A DNA stretch of 64,000 bases from Symbiodinium natans (Eukaryota > Sar > Dinophyceae > Suessiales > Symbiodiniaceae): the NCBI GenBank assembly GCA_905221605.1, contig CAJNDS010002778.1:188001-252000 (forward strand), in the 5' to 3' direction. This document shows, one piece after another, positions 54,040-64,000 of the stretch (within the stretch, counting starts at the first letter, position 1; the number at the start of each line of letters is the position of its first letter). Position numbers and translations under genes: made by a program. The notes below the pieces were generated by a model that did no database searches, was not told the DNA's origin, and was given only the letters and a program-made list of their open reading frames with translations.

Positions 54040-57000
54040 TGAAACAACCCTCAGAAGTTTGCAAACAAACGAAACGACACGCTCTTGAGGCCAAGGGCAG
54101 TAATAGCTCGTCGCCTCTGCCCCGCGCGAACACAAAGCAAGCGCCCTGCAAGTCGAGCGCTCCAGTGGCCGACATTCTGATTCCAGATCATGCTCTACGT
54201 CAAGCTCTGCAACTGCAGAAGCTCAGAGCCTGGCATATTTCGCAGCGTGGCTCACCGCCCCTGAGAGGCCGGCCAAACACACCACAGAGGCCACGAGTGC
54301 CAAGGCCTTGGGACAAGAAGCCAAGGCTCCAGACGATTCCCTGTTTCTGTGACATGGCACTGAGCATGGTCCGGGCCCAGCGCTTTTGCAAATTTTATTG
54401 CTGCCGCTGCAGGCCTCAAGGTGCCGGAGCTCGCAGCGCGGCACGATTCCCGAAAGCAACTCCGGAGAATTTGGCTAGGCCTTGCAAAAGGTCTCCGAAG
54501 CATCTGCGGCACTACCTTAGAAATTGCACAACAATACTGCTACAAAATGTGCTGCTCATGATGACGGGCAGTTCCGGGCTGCAGGGAGGGATGGCAGCGG
54601 TCTGACAGGACTCTGATACGACACAGTTACTTCATTTCAGAAGAGCTTCTGGCATGGCGACATGAAAGCCACAACATCACAAATCAACGTGCTGCTGAAA
54701 CGAGTTGCAGCATGCCCAGACATGGCCGCGCAGGCAGCGTCGATTCTGGAAGAACTTACTGTCTGACAATGTTAGGTCTGGTTTGTTTTGGTTGTTGAAA
54801 AGGCATGGATCCGGCTACTTGTGTGATGGTATGTCAGGTCTTCTGAAGGCTGCTGCCTGAGTATCTACGTCTTTTGACAGGCTCAAGGAGACTCAGGCCG
54901 TCACAAGAAAAATCGAAATATCAGACTTTCACAAAAACACTCGCACACGTTGAGACGCCTTGCCCACGACGTGCATGCCCCAGCACACCAAACGCAATCT
55001 TGCACTCCCTCCGTCCTTTTTGATCTGCGAATTCCATGCAAACAAGCGAGAAAGACCCATAACGGGTCAGCGCAGGCTGTCGCGGAAGTCAATAGCAACG
55101 GCAGGTGCCCATCCGCAGCAGGCGCATCAATTACAACATGGCCAAAGCTAAGAGGAGCTGGTTCTGATGCTTGCCTGTCAACAGTACTCTAAAGTTGCTT
55201 GCTGAAGAGCCCCACCACTGCAAGAAACAGATCTTTGTTCCAGCAACGGCTTCAACTGCTGAGTACACATTAACCTAGAATCGAATTCCAGAGCAACGGC
55301 TCAAGGATGACAAGCAGTAGGCAGCAAACCGTACACCGACCCGTTAGCCTTAACCGCCTGAACCCTGGACCGTCAGCTACTGCTGCTTGTCAGCTCGTGC
55401 AAGCAACTGGAGAAAAAACAAGCGCTTCGAACTTCAGGTAAACCTTGGCCTCGCGGCGCACTCATCTGCACTGCTCTGCACACATACGCGGGCTGATCTA
55501 CCGCGACAACAGATGCTCGAGGTTAAGGCAAAGCCCTTGCAAACGCAACAAAGTTTTTCCAACTGCTTCCGCAACGATGGCACACAGTCTGCCATCGTTC
55601 GTCTCGGATGAAATATACAATCGCAGATATCGGTGCATTGATACCCCATTCGGGAGGACTGACCGGTTCCCGTCGACGGTGGTCGAGTCCTCCCGTCCAA
55701 GACGAACGCCATCGCTCAACCGGGAAGCTGCAAGTGAATAGCAATGCTCGAGCAAATGTGTTCGAAGCCAGTATGAGAAGCAAACAAATCATATCTTCAA
55801 TTCGTGGAGGTTGAACACTCCGATCGACACCCAGTCGACGTGCAGGGGTTCAGGACACCCTTTAATCGACTGCAGGCGCCGGAGATGCTAGCTTTAGTTA
55901 CGACGTGTTCCAATCTGCGTGAAAGACGTCGTCTGTTCTGCCATGTCCAAATGAGCTGAAACCAGGCAGCTCAGGGGTTGGTGTCTACCAAGACCTCATA
56001 GTAGTGCATATCGAGAGATCTGGCTGTCACAACATTGAATGCAAAAGGTGCTTAACCAAGCCCCACAGATGGCCGGTGCCAAGGTTGGAAAACATGGGTG
56101 GATGTTCTAGCATCGATCGTCGGCATAGTCGCACTCGCCCTGGATGCTTAGCACTAGGTCGGACGCTTGCAGCAACGATTCCGCACCAGATAGGGGAAAA
56201 CGATCTCATTGCATGCAGTATTGCCACGACATCACTCGAGGTACTCGTCGTATTCAATCTCAAGCCCGTGCCGGCGTGGCACATTTATAAAGCTCCACAT
56301 CGAAGCAAAACCAACGGGTGCACAGTGAGCACTCTCACAAGTCCATTGCAGAGCTTTGCATTCCCAGACGATGGGGCAACTCTCCTTGTCTTCGGCAACC
56401 AAAGCATTCGTGGTTCGCATCCTCAGAAGATAAACTCGAATGCTTGAGCCCAAATTGCCACGGAGATGTATATATATATATATGTGTACATATGTCCATA
56501 TCTACATATATCAAATGTGAGAGACAACATGGAGAACTCCACTCGCCAGAGTCGTCACTTCGAACACAAGTGTTCTCGACATCTACCATTGCTACTGAAC
56601 AGCTCAGCGCTTCCCTGCCTCGAACCAGGCCTTGCACAGCATCGCAGCCCACGCATAAAAAAGGTGACATTCTCATCTCTCTCTTCTTCTCGCATCTCTC
56701 ACCACCGTCACCACCTCTCTCAGCTCACCTCACCCTCTCATCTCGCTCCTTGCAACATCGACTGCCGGAAATGTTCGATCCCAAGGATGCGGCGCTGGCG
56801 GTGCGGCGCTCGTGCCTAAGTCGCAGCTCACAGAGAGACTTGCAGACTTCAAGTGCCAGTTTGAGTTCAACATGGATGCATCCCAAGGAGCTGCTGAAGC
56901 GGCTCCCTGTCGTGAGTGCCGAAGGGCGGCCAGCAAGCCCTCAGAGGAAGATGCGAGCTGGAAGCTGGAAGCTACGGGAGTGGCGCCGCTTCGTGGCCTC

Positions 57001-58396
57001 CCAGGCCCTCAAACATGCAACGTTCCGAAGTTCCAAAGCCTGATGGTGTGTAGCTGGCTGGAGGTGCTGGTGCCGCCGGCCTTCACGACAACAGGAAAGC
57101 AAGAATGATTTGTCACGGATGCAAGGAATCTGCTGGGCAGGTGCATTGAAGGCGCGCCTTTTTTTCTGCTAAGTTTCAAGGATGGTCACGTCTTGGCCAG
57201 AGGTCTGTGTTAAGCACGGCTCTCTTTCGCACAGATTTACACTGTTGCTGAGCTATGCGAGTGGTCAAGCTTCGGATCTTAGCGAAGCGGCGTGGCGGAC
57301 AACTGCTGCATGCCTCGTTCAGCACGGCACATTTACGATCAGCGGACTAAAAGCAAGGTTCTACTGTAGCTCCACTTCAATTATGGAAGAACAATATCTT
57401 TCAAGGCAGCCAGCCCCAGTCCCAGTCGGTTCCATTGTCGACAACTGTGACTGGTGTCCAGAGCCCCCTGCGTGCAGGAGGCTCTCTGTTTTGCCAAAGT
57501 TGACCCATTTGCTCTGATAATCTGCGGTAATTGCGGTGTTTCCATGCTTGCAGTTCAAAGCAGCCTTGCAATGCCACACCTAAACTCATTTGGAGGAGAC
57601 AAGCCTTGAGGCTCCGGAAAGACAGCTGCAAGAATGTGGACAGCGACCAGCGCGTACTAGTCGCGTACTCTTCTACTCTTGGCAGCTAAACACCACTTGA
57701 CTTTGTCTCCGAACGTCACAGTCTCACAAGTTTGAGACCAAGGACACCACGGGCTTTTCGCATACGGTCTACAAACTAAGGCAAGGAATAAGAAAAAAAA
57801 GTTGCGTCAACACATCCTCCAGTGTCACATGCGCCCCACAAGCAATTCGCACAGCGGATACGTTACAAGTATGATGTAGTCACGTAGTCTTTCCTGTGCA
57901 TTATACACCTTGCTCCTCTAGGTTTGCAGTGCTCTGGAGGCCTGCGCCAACGGAACTTGGCGAATTTCTGCATAATCAAAAGGACCCTAGCGCAATGCCA
58001 TGCGTTGTGGCTCAGATGCGCAGTCTGTGCAGGACCTGATGTTTCTGTAAGGTCGTCGACAGACAAGCTGCCTGCAACTCGAGAGTATGTAGAAAAGAAA
58101 GAACCAAGCAACAAGAAAAACGTACATGAATAGCACATATGCATGAAGACACCGTCCAGGGCGCTATGCGCGACATCCTGAGCAAAGGCCTGCGCTGCTT
58201 AAATCGCACTTCTGGTCGAACAAACCAGGAGCACTCATAATATAAATGGACGGGATAGATCCGGTCAGTTCTGCCCAACTGTACGGAGGCACCGGCACCA
58301 TCCAACCCCATCCAACCCCCCATTCCCCGATCATTGATGCCGCACTCCACCTGAATTGCCAGCGGTTACCGCTGCCAGGCGCCTTGTGATGCCGTG
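54040..58396. other. 4.3 kb without a firmly supported gene
   Basis: Frames on both strands compete. Minus-strand stretches such as 54090-54170 (ACFVFARGRGDELLL) might be 5' exons of the SAP gene. A (TA)n run is at 56469-56483. A 90-codon plus-strand frame 56771-57043 is listed separately. Confidence 0.35.
56771..57043 (+). CDS. Possible small plus-strand gene, 90 aa
   Basis: Met at 56771 follows a pyrimidine-rich leader of about 90 bp. The product is basic (HPKELLKRLPVVS, then KLREWRRFVASQAL). No family recognised. It would be the only plus-strand gene in the window, which lowers its credibility. Confidence 0.2.
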   Translation: MFDPKDAALAVRRSCLSRSSQRDLQTSSASLSSTWMHPKELLKRLPVVSAEGRPASPQRKMRAGSWKLREWRRFVASQALKHATFRSSKA

Positions 58397-59050
58397 TCAC
58401 TTGTCAACACCTGCATCGATGACCGGCTCAGGAATGGTCAACTTCATGACGCTTCCCATCTCAACACCTGCGTCCTTCAAACTCTTGTTGCCGACAAGGA
58501 CCCTGCCGCGAAAAGAGAGTGTTGGCAAAGGACCTTCCAATCCACAGAGCTTCGCAGCTTCCGCTGCCACCTCTGCGGCTTGCGTGGTGAGGTGCACATC
58601 AAAGGGCTTGGTCTCTCCAGATGCTGTCCGGAGAAACACCCGAGCCTTCCTTGGAATTTGAGCGGCTTTGGACACAACCACCATCTCAATTTTGCTGCCT
58701 TCAGTCACGCCGCACTCGCTCATTGTGGCCTTCCCCTCGTGAAGCTGCACTCCGGCATGATGAAGCCGCATGTCCTCGGTGTTTGCATTGCCAAGGCGAC
58801 AATCCTTGATGTATTCCTTCAGATCCTTCACCGTGTCGGAACCCTTGACCGACAGCACCTCATGATGGCCATCCATTGTTGAAACCGTGACATGGATGGA
58901 GTCACACACCGACGTCGCCGCTGTGGAGGGTTCAGTGCCAGTCTGGATTGGTTGGCAAAACGCTTGCTGGTTCACGTACACACATGTCGGCGCCATCGGT
59001 GCATATGGCGGGTAGTAGGTCATGGACGGCATGATAACGCAGATGCTCAT
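58397..59050 (-). CDS. Protein with two tandem ubiquitin-like domains, 217 aa
   Basis: Start chosen at Met 59050 because the sequence upstream in this frame is unlike the rest and may be an untranslated leader or intron. Residues 1-50 are Tyr/Pro/Ala-rich. Domain 1 (about 52-126) has the ubiquitin pattern IHVTVSTMDG, DTVKDLKEYI, RLHHAGVQL and SKIEMVV. Domain 2 (about 136-207) repeats it: ARVFLRTASG, LSFRGRVLVGN, SLKDAGVEMGS and VMKLTI. There is no Gly-Gly at the C-terminus (the end is IDAGVDK), so it is not a conjugated modifier but a ubiquitin-like adaptor, possibly linking a client to the proteasome or a chaperone. No UBA domain is seen. Confidence 0.8.
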   Translation of the reverse strand: MSICVIMPSMTYYPPYAPMAPTCVYVNQQAFCQPIQTGTEPSTAATSVCDSIHVTVSTMDGHHEVLSVKGSDTVKDLKEYIKDCRLGNANTEDMRLHHAGVQLHEGKATMSECGVTEGSKIEMVVVSKAAQIPRKARVFLRTASGETKPFDVHLTTQAAEVAAEAAKLCGLEGPLPTLSFRGRVLVGNKSLKDAGVEMGSVMKLTIPEPVIDAGVDK

Positions 59051-60435
59051 GACGGAAGCAGACGCCTCTCCGAGTCTCCTTCGAATCTTGAAGCACGGAA
59101 GCGTGGAGAGGAGCGAGTTCTTGCTTACCCCCTTGCTTGACTCGTAGTGCAAGTGTCTGCGGTTGACGGCACGAATCTCGAATGGCCCACGGGAGCACAA
59201 CGCAGACCTAGGATGGCCTAGGTATGTAGACAAAAGACATGTGTATGACATGCGTGACAACCAGGCGAGGCCATCCATACGTCTGGCGGCAAAACTGCTA
59301 CACAGGATGTGCCTTGCCGGTGCAGCCGGTGTCGGACGAAACTCGGACGGTCGAGATGTGGCTGTGGACCGGGTGGTGGCCTCAGACAGCCCCTGCATCT
59401 GAAAGCATGTGAAAACATGTACTTAAAGTGTTCATGTCAACATGCAAGCATCTTGTATGGATTGTATGGAGCTGGTTCTCTGAGTCTGGAAAGCAATGAG
59501 CAAACGTGAGTAAGGACCAAACCACTCCCGGACCTCGGCTGCGAGCCATGCTTAAAGGGATGGTCGTGCAGAAAGAATTGTTTAACGCTTATTGCAGTCT
59601 CCAGTTTGAGGCAGGGGCTTGCAACTCGCGGCCTCTCTTATGATTGACTTGAGGCAACTGTTCAGCCCTCAGGGCCTCAAGGTGCACGCCCTGAATGATA
59701 CGTCCAGAGAGGCCTCGTCGGCGAAACCGCCGGTGAGGCCCCAACTCCTAGCATGTGAGCATGATGCTCATGCCAATGTGCACGCAAGTGCTTCTCTTCC
59801 ATGACAGGATTAAAGCCACTGTGTGAGGGCACGAAATAATTACCCAGCCTCCTGGCCCCGAGCCAGAGCGGGCCGAAGAGCCCCTGAAAACAGGCCAAAG
59901 CCATAGCAGCTTTAGCACAAAGGAGTGCGCAAAGCCAAGGCTCAGCTAAGGCCAGCACAACAGCGAAGGCCCAGCTCCCAAGCCCTCGGGACTGCGACCA
60001 TGGCTACCCCCAGCTGACGCTGTTTTTGCCAACGCAGTACCACTCAGAACGCAGAGCAACAGAGCTCGAGGCCGATCTACCCAATGCACTTGGAGGGGCC
60101 TCGGCTTCTTGGGCGGGTTGACAAGCTAACGTGGTAAGCCCAGCCGGGTCTGGGTGCAGGGCAGGGGGTGGTCCCACTGGCCCTCCCGTCCCGGCAGACA
60201 CGCTGGTCCTAGACGAAGGTCTGCAATTGCACTTGCGAGAGCACTCGTCTATGGAAGAAGCTCCCACCAAGCTGCCCAAGAAACGGACCAAAGCACAACT
60301 GTCTTGGTCCTCATGGAAGGTGATGGTGGCGGAGGCCCAACCTGAGCGAACATAGACCCCTGCGGCAGGACCAGGTTCAGGTTCCCACATAGAACTTGTG
60401 AAACGAGTGCTCCGATCCGCAACTGGATGCCACAC
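59051..60435. other. Spacer; possible further minus-strand exons
   Basis: The frame at 59677-59958 (minus) starts with a hydrophobic stretch (CALLCAKAAMALACF) and contains HEHHAH. It and the open frame 60004-60430 might be 3' exons of the Pro/Ala-rich gene, but nothing decisive was seen. Confidence 0.3.
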
Positions 60436-63400
60436 CCCAGGAGCAGGCGGCGCCGCAGGACCTTTTCTCGAGGAGCTCTGAAACAAAACTGGACAGGACC
60501 GAAGACCCACTAGGAGAGTCTGCCTGGCGGTGGAGGACCTCGTCCCAATAGCCTTTCGCCCGAAGTGAAGGATTCTGACTCTCAACTCTTTTTTAAGCTG
60601 CAAGTAGCGTTGTCACGTTCTGGGGCTTGCACGACCCACCAGGTGCAGGCGGGGCTGGCTGCGAAACCTTCACAGGCGCAACGCGGGGAAGTTGCCCGTG
60701 CAGTGTGTCATGTTTTCTGCTTTGCGCTGCTTGGGACATCTGGGCCAATCTTGGCACCAGGCTACGGTGCGAGGGGCAGCTGGGCTGGCCGGTGGGAGAG
60801 GAGCTCCTGGCCCAGTGCCACTTGCCCCTTGCATCCTCCAAATGGCCCATCTCCCGAGCCTGGTGCTGCAGGCACCATGGGCGACCGCAGAGCCGGCTCC
60901 GTCCTGGAAAAAGCAGAGACGGATTCAAAAAGAGTTGGAAAGAGTTGAAAAACGAACAACTTCTCTAAAGCAAAGAGATGCTTTCCCTGCTACGGCGAGC
61001 TGGCTCTTCAGTCTGCCTGTGAAACACAAAAAGCGCTCTCTCTTCTTCATACTCTTGCCGGGTGCCGTAGTACTAGTATTACACAGTGACACCCAACAGT
61101 CTCCTTACGCTGTTCTGTCCTTCTTTTCTTCGGCATGTCCTGAGTTCTTTCTGTCGTCGTGTCCTCTGGTGTCCGGTTGTTCTTTATGTCCGTATTGATT
61201 GGTGAATTCCGCTCGCTTGTTCTGAATTTTGGTTCGTTGGCCACTTACGTATCTGTACAGTTTCTGAATTCGTTCTCTTTCTACGCCTTCCCTCCTTCCT
61301 TCCAAGCACTTCACGCCAGGCCACCCAAATGGCGTGCCGTCACCGAGTCTGTTGGGTCCACTCTGTGAGCATAGCCCCAAGGGGGCCGCACCGAAGTGCG
61401 CGCTGCGGGTGAGATGTTTTGCCTGCAGTGCTTGCGGGTGGGTGGATGGGTAGCATCAACTATTGAGTGATAAGTGCCAACAGGATGCCAATGCCCCATC
61501 GTTTGAGTCATCTTGAATATGGAGCACCACTTTGCTCTCCGTGCGAGTTGTTTTGTTGCTTAGGACCAAGCAAAAGGAACACGACTGCCGGGTCCTCTCT
61601 CTCTCCCTCTCTCTGTCCGTAACTCCGTTCGTCGTCTCTCTGTATGCACCCAAAACTTTTTTTGTGAGATGCTCCTCATTGCAGGACCTGGTGGAGGTGG
61701 TCCTGGCGCCGGTGGGGCAGGCATGGTGGCCTCGATGCCATTTAGTGGACTGGATGACGAAACAAAAAGATCCCATGGCACGCTGTGAAGCCAGAGTCCA
61801 GAGAGCAAGATAGAGTATGCTTTTACCCGTTCTACCCTCTGCCTGCAAGGCTTAAGGTTCCTGCCGACATGCGGGGTGCAGCCGGTGCCAAAGGGGCACT
61901 AGGGGCCCCAGGGGCCCTAGGGGCACCAGGCGCAGCTGGAGCTCTCGGCGCAATTGGTGCCGGCACGCCAACAGGTGTCGGCCTCATTGGGGGCGTAGGG
62001 GCTGCAGGTGCAACTGGAGCTCCGGGAGCCGGCCGAGGTGGGGTGGGTGCGCCTGGCGGGCCCGGGAAACCTGGAACTGGGGGAGTCGGAGCACCTGGTG
62101 CTGGTGGACCTGGTGCGCCTGGTGCCTTGGGGGCACCTGTCAGCATAGGGGCTGCAGGCGCACGTGGTGCACCTGGAGCACTGGGCAGTGCAGGTGCAAG
62201 TGGTGCCCCAGGCGGCTGTGGTCCTGGAGAATCAACACTTGCAGCTTCTGATACTGAGCGCTTGGAAAGCAGCTAGCCCTTCTAGCATCGCAAGTACTTG
62301 CTTTCGTGCCGCAAACAGTTTCCAACAGCTTGGTCCTGGAGCTGCAGGTGGAACAGGAGCTGCCGGTGACGGCACAGACGCGCCAGGCGGCGCACGTGGC
62401 GCAGCCGGTCCAGCTGGCACGGGCGGGGCCGGAAGCGAAGGTGCCACTGCACCAGGTGCAGCAGGAGGTACTGCAGGAGGTACCGCAGGAGGTATCGCAG
62501 GAGGTACAACTGGAGCTGCAGGCGCAGAGGGAGGCAACGTCGGCCTGGGTGCCATCATGAAAACAAAGACAGACAGACAGACAGACAGACAGAAAGACAT
62601 GCAGACACACGCACACACATACATTCCAGGTAAGTCATTCTGAGTTCTGGGCTGGTGGATCGTCGGTGCTGCTGGCGGGATTGGTGCAGCAGGTCCCAAT
62701 GCAGCAGGTCCCAAAGGCCTTGAAAATTGGAGCTGATTGATCCACTGCGAGAATCTGTAAGGAAGCGACCATGTGCCAAGCAAGTTCAACTAGTGATTCA
62801 TCCAGCGGGTAATTTTTGGTTTGGTCGAGCAAGCCTGCTTCGCTTGCTCTCGCCACATCACCCTGGCTCCAGAGGCCTATGCACGGAGCCCATGAAGTGC
62901 CTGGACTGTCTCCTCTTGCTGTGGCGCATGTTGGCCGTGAGCCCTTGACATTGTAGATGAAGCTTGGCTTGCTTGTGACTCTTGACAGTCGTCTAATGGA
63001 AGCCCTGTTGAAAGATGGCACAAGCTCCAAACTCCAACAGCACGCCCCCATATACGCCGATCCCACGCCACCGGTCGGGTTCCCGGCTGTGCTGCCAAGG
63101 GAGCAGCCGGAGCCGCAGGCGGCGCTGCTGGCGGAACTGCCGGCGCGACGGTGGGCCTCAAAAGAACAAGCTACTGCAAAGCGTTGCAGCTGTGTAGACC
63201 GTGTAGACGCCAGAAGTGCCAGAGCACGACCCACTTGCAAGTTCGGAGGAATGTTACATGCACCTGCGTCTCTCTTGAAATCTCTCTGGGTGCTACGTGT
63301 TGCGTGGCCACTAGCCGCCAGGATAAGCATCCGTCCCTCTCTGAGACCCATTATCTGTGAGGGCTTCGCGGAGGTGCTGCTGGGACTGCCGGAGCAGTCT

Positions 63401-63650
63401 GCAGCAGTGAGCCCAGCCTCGGAGTTTTTCAGTGAAGGTCCAGGCATCCCACTTCTCGAATTCCCCGGCTTCATTACAGAATATTTCGGGATACGGAGGG
63501 CGGAAATGCTGCATGCCAACCAAAGCAAGCTCAGTCGGATTCTAGAGCTTTGTCAAGTGCTTCCTGGCTACTACACTCAGGGCTGCGCGGTTCCGGTGCC
63601 GTCGGCAGGAGGGCCGCAGGCAGTGCCGGTGCGGTGGCATTCAGCGTGGG
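60436..63650 (-). CDS. Pro/Ala-rich protein encoded by many short exons
   Basis: A series of minus-strand pieces all read as Pro-Ala-Pro-Gly repeats: about 63590-63650 (PALPAALLPTAPEP), 63370-63405 (TAPAVPAAPPRSP), 63093-63155 (VAPAVPPAAPPAAPAAP), 62640-62725 (GPAALGPAAPIPPAAP), about 62320-62550 (PAIPPAVPPAVPPAAPG), about 61865-62236 (PGPPAPGAPTPPVP), 61695-61735 (PAPPAPGPPPPGPA), 60640-60658 (19 bp) and 60436-60461 (26 bp, PAAPPAPG). Good polypyrimidine acceptors precede several (GCTTGTTCTTTTGAG, TTGATTCTCCAG, and a GTCT-rich tract before 62550). Donors are GT (GTGTGG, GTGGGT), GC or GA. Such proteins are wall- or surface-associated, or flexible linkers. The plus strand of the same exons reads as Gly-X-Y (collagen-like), so the strand rests on splice sites and on the one-way gene order. 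Confidence 0.5.
62565..62597. repeat. (ACAG)n tetranucleotide repeat
   Basis: Eight ACAG units. On the minus strand they form the pyrimidine-rich CTGT tract just before a Pro/Ala-exon acceptor. Confidence 0.9.
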
Positions 63651-64000
63651 CCGCTGTGGTAGTCGGCTCGGGCCTTTCACCGAGACAGCTTTCACAAAGC
63701 AAGGCCGTCACAAAATGTGACGTTCTAGCGATACACCGGATGGAACACATTCTGCCTGCTCTGCAGAAGAGACATACAGACTTGCACAAAAGCTGGTTTC
63801 TGTGAGTAGACGCTGAGCGACGCATGAAAAAACAAACCTGCTGAGATAAACCTGGCCCTTGTACATATGAGGGTACCTGCAAACCCTGGCAGTGCAAGGC
63901 ATGGCATGTTGACGAGTCCACAGCCTCGTGCTGAGCGGTCTAGCAGGGAGTTCAGCGCTGCCCGATCCTCGCAGAGACATTCGTCGCTGCCGCTGGTCTC
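63651..64000. other. No supported gene at the right edge
   Basis: 350 bp with competing short frames on both strands. Earlier exons of the Pro/Ala-rich gene would be expected here or beyond the window. Confidence 0.4.

Noticed and set aside
54039-54605. 188-codon plus-strand frame
   Set aside because: Arg/Pro/Ser-rich composition typical of chance frames in GC-rich DNA, with no start context or domain.
61871-62276. Plus-strand collagen-like Gly-X-Y protein
   Set aside because: The minus strand of the same DNA gives Pro/Ala repeats with better polypyrimidine acceptors, and extra exons of the same type (60.4-60.7 kb) have GT donors on the minus strand. Kept only as an alternative.
62957-63805. 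282-codon open frame on the plus strand (and 297 codons on the opposite strand)
   Set aside because: Both strands are open over the same GC-rich DNA, neither translation shows a domain, and the Pro/Ala micro-exons on the minus strand explain the lack of stops better.
1-64000. tRNA, rRNA, snRNA, CRISPR arrays, reverse transcriptase or transposase genes
   Set aside because: I looked for their typical motifs (cloverleaf blocks, YxDD box, repeat-spacer pattern) and found none I could support.

Overview
This is nuclear DNA from a eukaryote, most likely a dinoflagellate of the Symbiodiniaceae type. The evidence is internal. (1) Many exons are joined by introns with GC or GA at the 5' end (GC-AG and GA-AG) as well as GT-AG. 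(2) There are plant/dinoflagellate-type telomere repeats, (CCCTAAA)n and (TTTAGGG)n, at 47.85-48.13 kb. (3) Long simple-sequence tracts are scattered among GC-rich DNA. (4) No bacterial operons or ribosome-binding sites are seen. No rRNA, tRNA, CRISPR array or recognisable transposase/reverse transcriptase was found.

Every gene I can support lies on the minus strand, about 16 in a row over 64 kb. This is the one-directional gene array known from dinoflagellates. From right to left (direction of transcription) they are: a Pro/Ala-rich protein built from micro-exons (63.6-60.4 kb); a tandem ubiquitin-like protein (59.05-58.4); a SAP-domain gene with an acidic tract and a WTCPVC zinc-binding start (53.5-52.7); a basic-N-terminus gene with a possible NlpC/P60-like C-terminus (49.9-48.6); an unrecognised multi-exon gene (46.7-44.7); a large secreted or surface protein with internal repeats and a LamG domain (42.8 to about 37.3); an HGH1-family armadillo protein in five or more exons (36.2-34.0); fragments of further genes (32.4-29.5); a TMEM229-like membrane protein (29.3-28.6); a long coiled-coil gene ending in an EF-hand (27.1-20.8); a weak LARGE-like glycosyltransferase exon (19.8); an extracellular Cys-rich gene (14.6-12.3); a small three-exon protein of a dinoflagellate-type PH-like family (12.1-11.3); a B-box-like protein (6.6-4.5); an ankyrin-repeat protein (3.4-1.5); and the 5' part of an RRM RNA-binding protein running off the left edge (0.49-0).

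Some genes are single long open frames (ankyrin, B-box-like, UBL, first exon of the LamG gene). Most others have exons of 19-230 bp, so continuous open frames badly underestimate them. Where I could, I joined exons by phase and splice-site fit. These joins are inference from sequence, not from transcripts. The rest (8.3-11.3, 14.9-19.7, 27.2-28.6, 50-52.6, 54-58 kb) is mostly repeats, low-complexity DNA or sequence in which I cannot prove coding. The genes share no obvious pathway; the common feature is strand, not function.
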